A stretch of 46,816 bases of DNA from Christensenella sp. UBA5327 (GCA_002411105.1 DHQX01000047.1:2464-49279); one strand, 5' to 3'. Positions 25,171-33,290 are shown, numbered from the stretch's first letter. The notes: a model not told the origin generated them from the sequence alone. A program made the numbers and translations.

Positions 25171-26409
25171 TCAGCGTTTGATCAGCAGCACGCTCAGGTC
25201 ATTCACATTGGTGCCGGTGGGGCCGGTCATGATGAGGCCATCACAGGCCGCAAGCGCCGGATAGGCGTTGTTGTCCGCCAGATACGCCTCGGCGGAAATG
25301 CTCTGTTTGCTCAGGGTGTCCACGCTGTGCCCATCACAGTAGCCTCCGGCGGCATCGGTGGGACCATCGGTGCCGTCTGATCCCAGGGAAAAAATGGCCG
25401 TATTCTCAAGCCCCTGGATGCCCAAGGCACCTGAGAGGGCGATCTCCTGGTTGCGCCCGCCTTTGCCGCCGCCCTTTACCTGCACCACTGTCTCACCCCC
25501 CAGGATATAGGCCAGGGACGGCCCGGCCTGATGATCCCGGGCGATGGCCGCCAGAAAAGCACCGGCTTCCCGGGCCACACAGTCAAGGGAGGAGGTGAGC
25601 ATGACCGGCTCATAGCCCAAAGCCCTGGCGGCTTCTTCTGCCGCCGCGCACAGCTGCTTCACAGAGCCGGTCACCCGGGTCTCCACGTTATGCAGCTGTT
25701 TAGGCGTCTCTTCTGAAAGAAGTCGAAGCGCCTCTGCGCTCAGCCTAAGCCCGTACTTATCAACCACCGCCAATGCCTCCCCGCAGGTGGCGCTGTCAGG
25801 ATAGGCGGGGCCGGAGGCGATCATGTCCAGCGGATCGCCGATGATGTCAGACAGCACCACGGCAAACACCCCGGCCGGCTGGCAGGCCTGGGCAAAGCGC
25901 CCCCCCTTCACCGCCGAAAGCCGCTTGCGCACCGTGTTCATCTCAACAATATCAGCGCCGCTTCTCAGCATCTGCTGGGTGATGTCCTGAAGTTCCGCCA
26001 GGGGAATGCGCGGGCTTTCAAACAGCGCCGAACCGCCGCCTGAAATCAACAGCAGCACCCGGTCCCGGGGCTTGAGCCCCTCAACCATCTTGAGGGCCTC
26101 TTCTGTGGCGCGCACGCTGTTTTCGTCAACCACCGGATGCCCGGCCTCCCGCAGCTGCAGGCCCGGAATAGGCGGGCCGATATGATCATATTTGGTGATG
26201 ACAATGCCCCGGTCAACCCGGCCCCCCAGGATGCCGGCCGCAGCCTGGGCCATGGCATAGGCTGCCTTGCCAACAGCCATCAGAACCACCCGTCCCCCTT
26301 CCTCAACAGAAAAATCCGCCAGAGCCTTCCCAACCGCGGCATGGGGCTGTGCGGCGTCAAGCGCCGCATCGATGATCACCTGGGCATCCTGGCGCAGGGA
26401 TGATGTCAT
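25171..26409 (-). CDS. Glycerate 2-kinase (MOFRL family)
   Basis: 412 residues. Phosphorylates D-glycerate to 2-phosphoglycerate, feeding lower glycolysis; older records call the family hydroxypyruvate reductase/TtuD. Seen here: the N-terminal domain with VGKAAYAMA and EAGHPVVDENS, the glycine loop ISGGGSAL, NTVRKRLSAVKGG, LSDIIGDPLDMIASGP, and the C-terminal MOFRL domain with GGETVV, GGKGGRNQE and GSDGTDGPTDAAGG. Start ATG 26409 has GGAGACAGCC upstream; the longer frame from 26487 runs through the promoter. It is divergent from tRNA-Thr. Confidence 0.92.
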   Translation of the reverse strand: MTSSLRQDAQVIIDAALDAAQPHAAVGKALADFSVEEGGRVVLMAVGKAAYAMAQAAAGILGGRVDRGIVITKYDHIGPPIPGLQLREAGHPVVDENSVRATEEALKMVEGLKPRDRVLLLISGGGSALFESPRIPLAELQDITQQMLRSGADIVEMNTVRKRLSAVKGGRFAQACQPAGVFAVVLSDIIGDPLDMIASGPAYPDSATCGEALAVVDKYGLRLSAEALRLLSEETPKQLHNVETRVTGSVKQLCAAAEEAARALGYEPVMLTSSLDCVAREAGAFLAAIARDHQAGPSLAYILGGETVVQVKGGGKGGRNQEIALSGALGIQGLENTAIFSLGSDGTDGPTDAAGGYCDGHSVDTLSKQSISAEAYLADNNAYPALAACDGLIMTGPTGTNVNDLSVLLIKR

Positions 26410-26452
26410 GGCTGTCTCCTCTCCTTCTGCCGCATCCGGCGGTCTGCCTTTG

Positions 26453-26481
26453 ATTCTACCTGATAAAGAATCCCGGGGCAA
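26453..26481 (-). promoter_or_regulatory. Promoter of the glycerate 2-kinase gene
   Basis: Minus strand: TTGCCC (26481-26476), 17 bp, TAGAAT (26458-26453). Confidence 0.6.
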
Positions 26482-26573
26482 CGGCACATCGCCCAGCCGC
26501 GTGCCGAAAGCCCCTCATTTTCTTTATATATCTCAGCGTTTATGCCCAGCCGATAGTTTTTATGAGATCAGCC

Positions 26574-26602
26574 TTGCATTTCCAGTTGTTATCGGCTATA
26601 AT
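26574..26602 (+). promoter_or_regulatory. SigA promoter of tRNA-Thr
   Basis: TTGCAT (26574-26579), 17 bp, TATAAT (26597-26602), 11 bp before the tRNA. Confidence 0.85.
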
Positions 26603-26613
26603 GCTTTTCGCGC

Positions 26614-26689
26614 GCTGATGTAGCTCAGTAGGTAGAGCACCTCCTTGGTAAGGAGGAGGTCTCGGGTTCGAATCCCGACATCAGCTCCA
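26614..26689 (+). tRNA. trnT: tRNA-Thr (anticodon GGT)
   Basis: Acceptor GCTGATG pairs with CATCAGC, then T and an encoded CCA. The anticodon stem CTCCT/AGGAG holds the loop TGGTAAG-type with GGT, reading ACC/ACU. The T loop TTCGAAT is standard. 76 nt with CCA. Confidence 0.95.
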
Positions 26690-26694
26690 GACAA

Positions 26695-26735
26695 AACCGT
26701 TGATTACGCGAGTAAATCAACGGTTGTCTTGTTTT
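26695..26735 (+). terminator. Terminator of tRNA-Thr
   Basis: AACCGTTGATT (26695-26705) pairs with AATCAACGGTT (26715-26725), followed by GTCTTGTTTTC. The stem is perfect; the T run is interrupted. Confidence 0.7.
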
Positions 26736-26782
26736 CAAGGCTTATTCAGGCTTTGTCATCATCTCTTAGCAGCCGCCGCCAA

Positions 26783-28282
26783 TCAGCGCCCTTCTTTGAA
26801 CAGCTCGCTGGCGATGCTCAGCTTGCGCAAAATGGCGGTTTTTTTGTAGACATGGTTTTCAAACTTGGCCAGGATATCGTCCACAAAGGCCACGGCTTCG
26901 TTGATATGGGCCCCCTTGTTGAGCATGATGCACTCGGACTTGGCGGCCAGCGTCACATCCGATATCTCAGCCCGGGTGGGGATACCGGTTTTCACCAGGG
27001 TTTCCACCACCTGAGTGGCCCAGATCACCGGCACATGGGCCGCTTCACAGATCCAAAGGATCTCCTCCTGATACTCAGACAGCCGGGCGTAGCCCACCTC
27101 CACCGCCAGATCGCCCCGGGCGATCATGATGGCAGTTGGCACATGGTCAGCTGCGGTCACCAGGATGGTGGGCAGGATGCGCATCGAATCCAGGGTCTCA
27201 ATCTTGATGAGGATGGGTTTTGAGTCCGGCACCGCCAGGCGCTTGTTGATTTCCGATTGAAGCAGGCGAATATCATCCGCATCCCTGACAAAGGAACAGC
27301 CGATCAAATCGGCATGCTGGCAGACAAAGTCCAAAATCCGCTCATCCCTTTTGGACAGCAGGGGGATTTTATAGTCGCTGCCGGGAAAGTTGATGCCCTT
27401 TTCAGGCGCAATGCGCACGCCAAGCTCCTTGTAGACCTTGGTGACCCGCAGCACCACCCCCCCATCCCGGCGTTCAAGGACAGCGGTTTCAATGTGCCCA
27501 TCGTCAATGATCACCGGCTCCCCGGCCTCTATCTGCTCCAAAAACTCCGGCACTGTGCAGCTGATGGCGATGGGAATGCCTTCAGGCAGACTCATCCGCT
27601 CATGGGCGGTGAGGAAAATGAAATCCCCCTGTTTTACCCGGGCCCGGCGCTGGGTGGTCATCATCCGGTCAATGCGCACCTTGGGGCCGGGGATCTCCAT
27701 GGACACCCTGCAGGGCTTTCCCAACTGCGCCGAGGCGCTTCTGATGTTGTCAATCATGGCCTGCCAGACCGTCTCATCATCATGAGAGCAGTTAATGCGC
27801 GCCACGCTCATGCCCCGGTCTACCAAATCAAAGGCGATTCCTGGCTGCCAGGCGGCCTCGGTGGGCATGGTCACCATGATGCGGGTGTATCGGTTTTCAG
27901 GCTCAGGCCCCAGGGTTAGCTCGCTGTTTTCGTCCAGGGTTGCCTCACCGATTTTGAACCTGTCCTCAGGCTGGTATTCCCCGGGCGGCTCCTCCTGCGC
28001 CATGAGGGCGCAGGCACGCACCACCGAATCGATGGTGGGCATCACACGGGATTCGAGCCGTCCCAGCGATGACAGCCCCAGGGGAATCAGCTCCCACTGC
28101 AATTCCCGCAAGTCGTTTTTCCGCAGCGCCATGTAGTGTGCAAGGTTCTTCGCACTATGGTGAAAGGAGGCCCTGGTGATGTCCTTTTCCCACTTCTTGT
28201 ATAATTTCTCCCCGTCCCGCTCCACCTGCTCCTTGAGCGCCAGCAGCTTCACCAGCAAGCTCTTTGCCGCCTTCCTGTCCAT
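26783..28282 (-). CDS. Pyruvate kinase, non-canonical form with N-terminal extension
   Basis: 499 residues. Residues ~1-130 are a helical extension seen in a divergent pyruvate-kinase group (SAKNLAHYMALRKNDLRELQ, LGLSSLGRLES). The TIM-barrel kinase starts near 131 and keeps ARINCSHDDE, GPKVR, the catalytic-Lys segment ILIKIET, ARGDLAVEVG, WATQVVETL and PTRAE. The usual MDTKGPEIR reads MEIPGPKVR. The C-terminal allosteric domain of classic enzymes is absent, so regulation must differ. Start ATG 28282 has GAGGGGG upstream; an in-frame TTG at 28312 lies in the promoter. It may supplement a standard pyk elsewhere. Confidence 0.85.
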   Translation of the reverse strand: MDRKAAKSLLVKLLALKEQVERDGEKLYKKWEKDITRASFHHSAKNLAHYMALRKNDLRELQWELIPLGLSSLGRLESRVMPTIDSVVRACALMAQEEPPGEYQPEDRFKIGEATLDENSELTLGPEPENRYTRIMVTMPTEAAWQPGIAFDLVDRGMSVARINCSHDDETVWQAMIDNIRSASAQLGKPCRVSMEIPGPKVRIDRMMTTQRRARVKQGDFIFLTAHERMSLPEGIPIAISCTVPEFLEQIEAGEPVIIDDGHIETAVLERRDGGVVLRVTKVYKELGVRIAPEKGINFPGSDYKIPLLSKRDERILDFVCQHADLIGCSFVRDADDIRLLQSEINKRLAVPDSKPILIKIETLDSMRILPTILVTAADHVPTAIMIARGDLAVEVGYARLSEYQEEILWICEAAHVPVIWATQVVETLVKTGIPTRAEISDVTLAAKSECIMLNKGAHINEAVAFVDDILAKFENHVYKKTAILRKLSIASELFKEGR

Positions 28283-28311
28283 GCCCAAGCCCCCCTCGTT
28301 TACTCGGCACA

Positions 28312-28343
28312 ATCATACCATCATTGTGTAAAATCCCTGTCAA
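28312..28343 (-). promoter_or_regulatory. Probable promoter of the pyruvate kinase gene
   Basis: Minus strand: TGG-extended TATGAT (28317-28312) with TTGACA at 28343-28338. The 20-bp spacing is long, so the extended -10 probably carries it. Confidence 0.5.
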
Positions 28344-28364
28344 GTTTCAGGGTTTGAAGCGATC

Positions 28365-28390
28365 AAAAAAAGCGTCTCAGGACGCTTTTG
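28365..28390 (-). terminator. Terminator of the shikimate kinase gene
   Basis: AAAAGCGTC (28368-28376) and GACGCTTTT (28381-28389) form a 9-bp stem with A/T runs on both sides; on the minus strand it follows the aroK stop. Confidence 0.85.
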
Positions 28391-28413
28391 AGAGGCTATC
28401 TGGGTTGGTGGCA

Positions 28414-28923
28414 TTACCTCAAGCCTTCGATCATCCGCACCAGGTTGGCCACCCCCAGGGCGAAGCCATGGGAGTTGTCAAGGGTGTAATCAGCACAGGC
28501 GCGGTAGAAGCCAATGTGCTGGTTGAATTCCTGGATCACATCCTCATGGTCGCCGTCCTTCAGGGTGGGGCGGCGGTCAATTTTGATGTCGGACAGAATC
28601 TGATCCAGCGGCCGGTCGATATGGATGATCACGCCGTGGTTTTGCATGAGCTGCACGTTCTCCTTCACCATGGGCAGCCCGCCGCCGGTGGAGATGATGC
28701 AGGGCTCCTCCCCGATCAGCTCCATCAGCACACCGGTTTCGGCGTTATGGAAAAAATCCTCCCCCAGGGCGGCATAAATCTGGTTCACGGACATGCCCAT
28801 CATCTCACTCACGCGCTGATCGGTGTCCACAAAGCGCAGGTTCAGGTTGGCAGCCGCCTTCCGGCCCAGGCTGGTCTTCCCGCCGCCGGACATGCCGACC
28901 AGAAATACATGCATCGGCAACAT
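28414..28923 (-). CDS. aroK: Shikimate kinase
   Basis: 169 residues, normal size. Phosphorylates shikimate with ATP. Walker A GMSGGGKTS (10-18), the Mg/shikimate motif DTD (Asp33, Asp35), the glycine loop STGGG (78-82) and the lid motif RRPTL (117-121) are present. The GExxFR motif, whose Arg contacts the shikimate carboxylate, reads GEDFFHNAE, with His59 in place of Arg. Together with the altered AroE loop this makes the substrate question worth testing. Start ATG 28923 has GGAGGAGGG upstream. Confidence 0.88.
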   Translation of the reverse strand: MLPMHVFLVGMSGGGKTSLGRKAAANLNLRFVDTDQRVSEMMGMSVNQIYAALGEDFFHNAETGVLMELIGEEPCIISTGGGLPMVKENVQLMQNHGVIIHIDRPLDQILSDIKIDRRPTLKDGDHEDVIQEFNQHIGFYRACADYTLDNSHGFALGVANLVRMIEGLR

Positions 28924-28967
28924 GCAAACCCTCCTCCTTCTGACTTGGTGTATGGTTTATTGCGCCA

Positions 28968-28997
28968 AGTATAGCATAGGCCCAAGGCCCTGCGCAA
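28968..28997 (-). promoter_or_regulatory. Promoter of aroK
   Basis: Minus strand: TTGCGC (28997-28992), 18 bp, TGC-extended TATACT (28973-28968). Confidence 0.6.
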
Positions 28998-29028
28998 GAA
29001 AAACCGCACCCGGCACCGGATGCGGTTT
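28996..29028 (-). terminator. Terminator of the infC-rpmI-rplT operon
   Basis: Arms 29001-29013 and 29016-29028 (AAACCGCAcCCGG with one mismatch) followed on the minus strand by TTTTTCTT. It ends beside the aroK promoter -35. Confidence 0.85.
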
Positions 29029-29044
29029 GTGGGTGCGCTGCCGG

Positions 29045-29395
29045 TCAGGCAGTTTTGACGGATTCAGCCAGCTGGGAGAAAGCGCCGGCGTCATTAACGG
29101 CCAGATCAGCCAGCATCTTGCGGTTGACCTCGATGCCCTGGCGCTTAAGCCCGCTGATAAACGCGGAGTAGTTGAGGCCATTGAGCCGGGCAGCGGCGTT
29201 GATGCGCACGATCCACAGCCTGCGGAAATCCCGCTTGCGGTGCTTGCGGCCGATATAGGCATAGCGCAGCGAACGGCGCACCTGTTCGCTGGCGGCGCGG
29301 TATTGCTTGCCCCGCGCGCCGTAATATCCCTTTGCCAGTTTCAGCATCTTCCGACGCTTTTTCTGGGCGCTTACCGCCCTTTTAATGCGAGCCAT
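29045..29395 (-). CDS. rplT: 50S ribosomal protein L20
   Basis: 116 residues. Early 50S assembly protein and, in Firmicutes, the repressor of its own operon. Family stretches: MARIKRAV, RRKMLKLAKGYYGARGKQYR, YAYIGRKHRKRDFRRLWIVRINAAAR and the C-terminal LADLAVNDAGAFSQL, the domain that binds 23S rRNA and the leader mimic. Last gene of the operon, 35 bp after rpmI. Confidence 0.98.
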   Translation of the reverse strand: MARIKRAVSAQKKRRKMLKLAKGYYGARGKQYRAASEQVRRSLRYAYIGRKHRKRDFRRLWIVRINAAARLNGLNYSAFISGLKRQGIEVNRKMLADLAVNDAGAFSQLAESVKTA

Positions 29396-29430
29396 GTGTG
29401 AGTTCCCTCCTTAAAATAAAAGCGTTGAAG

Positions 29431-29628
29431 TTACTGCTGAATGAGCAGCCGGATGGTGGCGGCTTCCTTTTTGTTGGCAAGCACGCCGCCCGCGCGCAAC
29501 TGGCGGGTGCGCTTGGTCTTTTTCTTGGTCATGATATGGCCCAGGTTCATGCTCTTGTGCTTCACCTTGCCATTTTTGGTCACTCTGAAGCGCTTGGCGG
29601 CGCCGCGATGGGTCTTTTGCTTGGGCAT
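29431..29628 (-). CDS. rpmI: 50S ribosomal protein L35
   Basis: 65 residues with the standard PKQKTHRGAAKRF start, GKVKHKSMNLGHIM-type middle and KKKTKRTRQLR. Lies 16 bp after infC and before rplT, the universal order. Ribosome site AGGAGG just upstream. Confidence 0.98.
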   Translation of the reverse strand: MPKQKTHRGAAKRFRVTKNGKVKHKSMNLGHIMTKKKTKRTRQLRAGGVLANKKEAATIRLLIQQ

Positions 29629-29644
29629 TTTGGGTGGTCCTCCT

Positions 29645-30223
29645 TTAAGCTGTTGGTGGCGTTTCCTGCACGGGGGCGGGTTTCTTCTCTCCCTTTTCAG
29701 GCTTTCCGGGTTTGTCCTGCTTGGGAACCAGGATCATGATCATGTGACGGCCTTCCAGGTTGGGCTGGCGCTCAACCGCCGCCAGATCGCTCAGCCGCTC
29801 CGCGAACTCCTTCATCACCTTGTATCCGATCTCACTGTGGGCGATCTGACGGCCCCTGAAACGGATGGTGACCTTGACCTTGTCACCGGCCTTCAGAAAG
29901 CGGATGGCGTTCTTAGCCTTGTACTGGATGTCATTCTCCTCAATGGTGGCGGAGAGCTGAACCTCCTTTAAGGTCACGGTCTTCTGGTTCTTGCGCATCT
30001 CCTTTTTCTGCTTGGCCTGCTCGAAGCGATGCTTGTCATAGTCCATGAGCTTGCAGACAGGCGGGCGGGCATTGGGGACGATCTTCACCAGGTCAAGCCG
30101 GGCATCATCGGCCAAGGCCTGCGCCTGTGCTGTGGGCATAATCCCCAGCTGAGCGCCGTCTGCGCCGATCAGCCTGACTTCGGGGTCGCGAATGGCTTCG
30201 TTGATGATCAGATCCGTGTTGAT
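29645..30223 (-). CDS. infC: Translation initiation factor IF-3, with an AUC start codon
   Basis: 192 residues. IF-3 checks start-codon fidelity on the 30S subunit. N domain NTDLIINEAIRDPEVRLIG and PPVCKLMDY, Lys-rich linker, and C domain KVKVTIRFRGRQIAHSEIG are all clear; the end is a Lys/Pro-rich tail. The only ATG/GTG candidate, GTG 30232, lies inside the Shine-Dalgarno GGAGG (30236-30232). The codon at proper spacing is ATC at 30223, and this aligns exactly with the AUU start of Bacillus infC, whose protein begins SKDFIINE. Rare starts let IF-3 limit its own synthesis. Confidence 0.93.
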   Translation of the reverse strand: MNTDLIINEAIRDPEVRLIGADGAQLGIMPTAQAQALADDARLDLVKIVPNARPPVCKLMDYDKHRFEQAKQKKEMRKNQKTVTLKEVQLSATIEENDIQYKAKNAIRFLKAGDKVKVTIRFRGRQIAHSEIGYKVMKEFAERLSDLAAVERQPNLEGRHMIMILVPKQDKPGKPEKGEKKPAPVQETPPTA

Positions 30224-30232
30224 AGAGTACAC

Positions 30233-30358
30233 CTCCGTAATAAAAATTGGCGGGCTTCACAACCCGCCAATTCAATTGGATAGACCATGTGGTCCTGCCA
30301 AATACCAGACAAATCAGTGTTCGTCAGGTGAGAAGCGGGCAGCTTCTGCTTTTCGCAT
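30233..30358 (-). promoter_or_regulatory. infC leader with attenuator (L20-type leader)
   Basis: The transcript leader of about 125 nt ends in a strong terminator hairpin just before the infC ribosome site: arms 30245-30254 and 30263-30272, then TTTTTATTA on the minus strand. This arrangement matches the Firmicute leader in which L20 binds an rRNA-like fold and favours termination. The L20-binding part (about 30280-30355) I cannot confirm by eye. Confidence 0.75.
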
Positions 30359-30363
30359 TTGTA

Positions 30364-30393
30364 ATCATACCACCCGCCTCAAGTTGTTGTCAA
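30364..30393 (-). promoter_or_regulatory. SigA promoter of the infC operon
   Basis: Minus strand: TTGACA (30393-30388), 18 bp, TGG-extended TATGAT (30369-30364). Its -35 overlaps the stop region of the upstream foldase gene. Confidence 0.82.
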
Positions 30394-31766
30394 GGGTTTT
30401 CGCTGGCTTCCGGCGCCGCGGGAGCCTGATCGTCCTGGGAGGGCACGGCCTCTGGCGGCAGCTCCTCCGGGGACTGCTGCATGGCAGCCGCCTCCTGGAT
30501 GGCCTGGTCAATGGCTTCCTGATGATGGACGATGTCCATCTCCTTGAGCCAGCCGTCAAAGGCCTGGCTGTAGAGCGTGTTTTGTTTGTTGCCGATCAGA
30601 TACTGGGTGATCTCCTCATGGATGGCATCGGTCATGATGAGGCCGGAGGGCACATCCCGCAGGTATTTCAGGATGTGGATGCCGTTGGCACCCACCACCG
30701 GATCGCTCACATCGCCCGCCTGCTGCATTTTTTCAGCGAAGGCGCCCTTCACAAAGGCCGGATCCCAGACCACCGAATCCTTGTGCACGGGATAGCCCTT
30801 TTCCAGGTTGTCGGGGTTGGTCATGCCAGGGTCCTCGCCAAACTCGGCGATCAGGCTCTCAAAGCTCTCACCCTTGGCCAGGCGCTCATAGATCTCTTTG
30901 ATCACGTCAGCCTTGGCGTCCAGCACCTTCTGGCGGGCGGCCTGGATCATCTCAAGGGTCACAGGCTCTTTGGCCTCGTCCTGTGCGGGTTGCTCGGTGT
31001 CGGAAGCCGGCGCTTCCTGGGCTTCTGCCTGCTGCTGCTCCTCAAAAGCGGCCTCCAGGGTGCGCACCTGGCCCACCAGGTCCTTATCCCCTGCCAGGAG
31101 AATGTGGATGATCCCGCGATAGCCGGCGGGGGTGTACCAGCTGGTCTGGCCGGAGAACTGGGTCATGTACTCGTAGGTCTGAACATCGTTCTCATACTGC
31201 TGCTGGTAGATGGGGCCCACCTGGTTGAACACATCCTGAATCTCTTCCTCGGTCGGCTGGTAGCCGGCCATCAGGTATTCGGTCATCTTGTCCTGGGCAG
31301 CCATGTTCTTGATGGTGGTCAGCAGCTTCTCGTAGCTCATGCCCTGGCCTTTGTAGAAGGCCTCCGCCTGCTCCAGGGCGTGGGCCTTGGCCTGCTCCGA
31401 ATCATCGCTCTGGATCTGGTCCGCGTACTGGGCAATGCCTTCATCCCACTGGGCCTTGGCTTCCTGCTCAAAGGAGGTGAGCTCCTCCGGGCTGAACTGG
31501 TCAAAGCCCATGTCCTTGATTTTCTTCCCCAGCACTTTCTGGCGGATCAGGAAATCAACTGTGGCCTTATAGTCTGAAGCATCGGCGATAAACTGGTAGC
31601 TCACAAGCGCCGGGATCAGCGCGTCCGCATCCGCCTTGGTGATGTCCTCGCCATTCACCGTGGCCAGGACAACGGACCCCTGGGGTGCTGCGGGTGCCTC
31701 AGCGAGGGCCAGGGATGCCATCATCATCAGGGCCATCACCAGGGCCAGCAAGCGTGTTGTTTTCAT
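30390..31766 (-). CDS. Exported parvulin-type peptidyl-prolyl isomerase (PrsA/SurA-like)
   Basis: 458 residues. Signal peptide MKTTRLLALVMALMMMASLALAEA without a lipobox, unlike lipoprotein PrsA. Residues ~30-205 are a SurA-N-like helical chaperone part (VNGEDITKADADALIPALV, FLIRQKVLG). The rotamase domain starts at GIIHILL (219-224) and resumes with RLAKGESFESLIAEFGEDPG and DPVVGANGIHILKYL, ending near 368. Between these parts sits an inserted ~50-residue Gln/Glu/Ala-rich stretch (about 225-275). The tail is again acidic and Pro-rich. Helps exported proteins fold outside the membrane. Single gene before the infC promoter. Confidence 0.88.
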   Translation of the reverse strand: MKTTRLLALVMALMMMASLALAEAPAAPQGSVVLATVNGEDITKADADALIPALVSYQFIADASDYKATVDFLIRQKVLGKKIKDMGFDQFSPEELTSFEQEAKAQWDEGIAQYADQIQSDDSEQAKAHALEQAEAFYKGQGMSYEKLLTTIKNMAAQDKMTEYLMAGYQPTEEEIQDVFNQVGPIYQQQYENDVQTYEYMTQFSGQTSWYTPAGYRGIIHILLAGDKDLVGQVRTLEAAFEEQQQAEAQEAPASDTEQPAQDEAKEPVTLEMIQAARQKVLDAKADVIKEIYERLAKGESFESLIAEFGEDPGMTNPDNLEKGYPVHKDSVVWDPAFVKGAFAEKMQQAGDVSDPVVGANGIHILKYLRDVPSGLIMTDAIHEEITQYLIGNKQNTLYSQAFDGWLKEMDIVHHQEAIDQAIQEAAAMQQSPEELPPEAVPSQDDQAPAAPEASENP

Positions 31767-31819
31767 GAATTTTCTTTCCTTTCAAACGCGTTCTGATATG
31801 CGCATTATCACACAAGGGC

Positions 31820-31825
31820 ATTATA
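31820..31825 (-). promoter_or_regulatory. Possible -10 box of the foldase gene
   Basis: TATAAT on the minus strand about 54 bp before the start; no good -35 at standard spacing (CATTTG). Confidence 0.35.
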
Positions 31826-31859
31826 CCCGCAAGGGAAGTGGGCAAATGTTACAGATCGT

Positions 31860-33290
31860 TCACGCGTCCCTGAGCACCGCGATCAGGTCCGCCTGCTCGC
31901 TGCGGGAGTGGAGGATGGTGTTGTCAGCGGCCATAGAGGCCATCACGTAGCGCACCACTTGGGGACTGATCTCTTCCCCCGGCACCAGGACGGGAACGCC
32001 CGGCGGATAGACAATTAAGCGCTCCGCGATAATACGCTCCGCCGCCTCTTCCACCGGCACCAGTTGATAGGGGGCGCGCTCTGCGGTCTGCATGGGCATG
32101 ACGCTTCTTGCCCGGGGCACGGTGAAGGAGGCCTTGGGCTGCTTCACCGGGCTTTGCTCCCGGTCTATCTCCACCAGCGCCTTGCCCAGGCGGGTGAGGG
32201 TGTGCACGGTGTCCCCCATGCCGGTCATGGCCAGCACGCCCTGGGGGGCAATCATCTCAGGCTCTATGTGGTAGCTGCGCCGCAGCAGGCTCGCCAGCTC
32301 CTGGCCGTTCAGGTCAGCGCTCAGGGTTGAGATATACAGCTTGCTGGGCTCAAGCCCCCACACATGGGGCAGGGTGCTCCCCCGCTCCTGGCCATAGCCC
32401 AGCACGCGGAGCACCTGCAGCTGTCCCACCATCCGGTCAAATGCGCCCAATGCCTCAGCCCATGCCGCAAACAGCCTGTCCCCCTCGTCCTGGATGAGTT
32501 TGACGCAGCTGTCAATAGAGGCCAGCAGCAAGAAAGAGGGGCTGGTGGTCTCAAACACGCTCAGCTGCCGCTGCATCTCCTGGGCTAGGGGGGCGCTTCT
32601 GACATGGGCCAGCGCTGTCTGGGTGAGGGAGGGCATGGTCTTGTGCAGGCTCTGCACCACAATATCCGCCCCCGCCCTCACAGCGCCTGAGGGAAAAAGC
32701 GGGCTCAGCCCCAGGTGGGCGCCATGGGCCTCATCCACAATCACGGTGAGCCCATACTGGTGAGCCATGTCGATGATGGCGGTGAGATCGCTCAGCACCC
32801 CTTCATAGGTGGGGTTGGTGAGCACCAGCACCTTGGCATCCCGCCTGCTGATAATGGCTTCCTCCAGCGCCTCAGCGGAAATGGAGGCGTTGATCTGATA
32901 GTCCTCATTCACCTCCGGATAGATATAGACCGGCTTTAAATGGTTCAGGGCGATGGCGTTGTAGACAGAGAGGTGGCAGTTGCGCGCCATTAAAATAGCG
33001 TCCCCAGGCCGGGTAGCGGCGCGGATGGACGCGAGCATGCCCAGGGAACTGCCGCCCACCAGAAAAAAACTGTGCTCCGCGTGGAACACGCGGGCCGCCC
33101 GGTCCATGCCATCCCTGAGGATGCCGCCCGGGGCGTGGAGATGGTCAAAACCCAGGATCTCCGTGATATCGATATCAGCCGCCAGCTTTTTAAGATAGGG
33201 GGCCAGGGTGGTGTTGCGCTTGTGCCCTGGCATATGCATGGGCAGCGTGTTGGCGCATGACATGACCAGTTGATTAAACAGTGAGTCCAT
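31860..33290 (-). CDS. Orn/Lys/Arg decarboxylase-family protein (YaaO/SpeA type)
   Basis: 476 residues. PLP-dependent fold-type I decarboxylase, giving a diamine or agmatine from a basic amino acid. Seen: HMPGHKR at 19-25, DITEILGFDHLHAPGG, VGGSSLGM, the PLP-ring Asp in VIVDEAHGAH, and the Schiff-base Lys217 in SLHKTMPSLTQTA. The C-terminal domain has YPPGVPVLVPGE. The short form without a receiver-like N domain is the Firmicute type. Which of Arg, Lys or Orn is used cannot be told. Start ATG 33290 follows GGGAGGAAT; the frame extends to 33353 without a better site. Confidence 0.9.
   Translation of the reverse strand: MDSLFNQLVMSCANTLPMHMPGHKRNTTLAPYLKKLAADIDITEILGFDHLHAPGGILRDGMDRAARVFHAEHSFFLVGGSSLGMLASIRAATRPGDAILMARNCHLSVYNAIALNHLKPVYIYPEVNEDYQINASISAEALEEAIISRRDAKVLVLTNPTYEGVLSDLTAIIDMAHQYGLTVIVDEAHGAHLGLSPLFPSGAVRAGADIVVQSLHKTMPSLTQTALAHVRSAPLAQEMQRQLSVFETTSPSFLLLASIDSCVKLIQDEGDRLFAAWAEALGAFDRMVGQLQVLRVLGYGQERGSTLPHVWGLEPSKLYISTLSADLNGQELASLLRRSYHIEPEMIAPQGVLAMTGMGDTVHTLTRLGKALVEIDREQSPVKQPKASFTVPRARSVMPMQTAERAPYQLVPVEEAAERIIAERLIVYPPGVPVLVPGEEISPQVVRYVMASMAADNTILHSRSEQADLIAVLRDA

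Noticed and set aside
30192..31577. 461-residue plus-strand frame opposite the foldase and infC leader
   Set aside because: Leu/His/Gly-rich shadow. The minus strand holds the foldase, promoter and attenuator.
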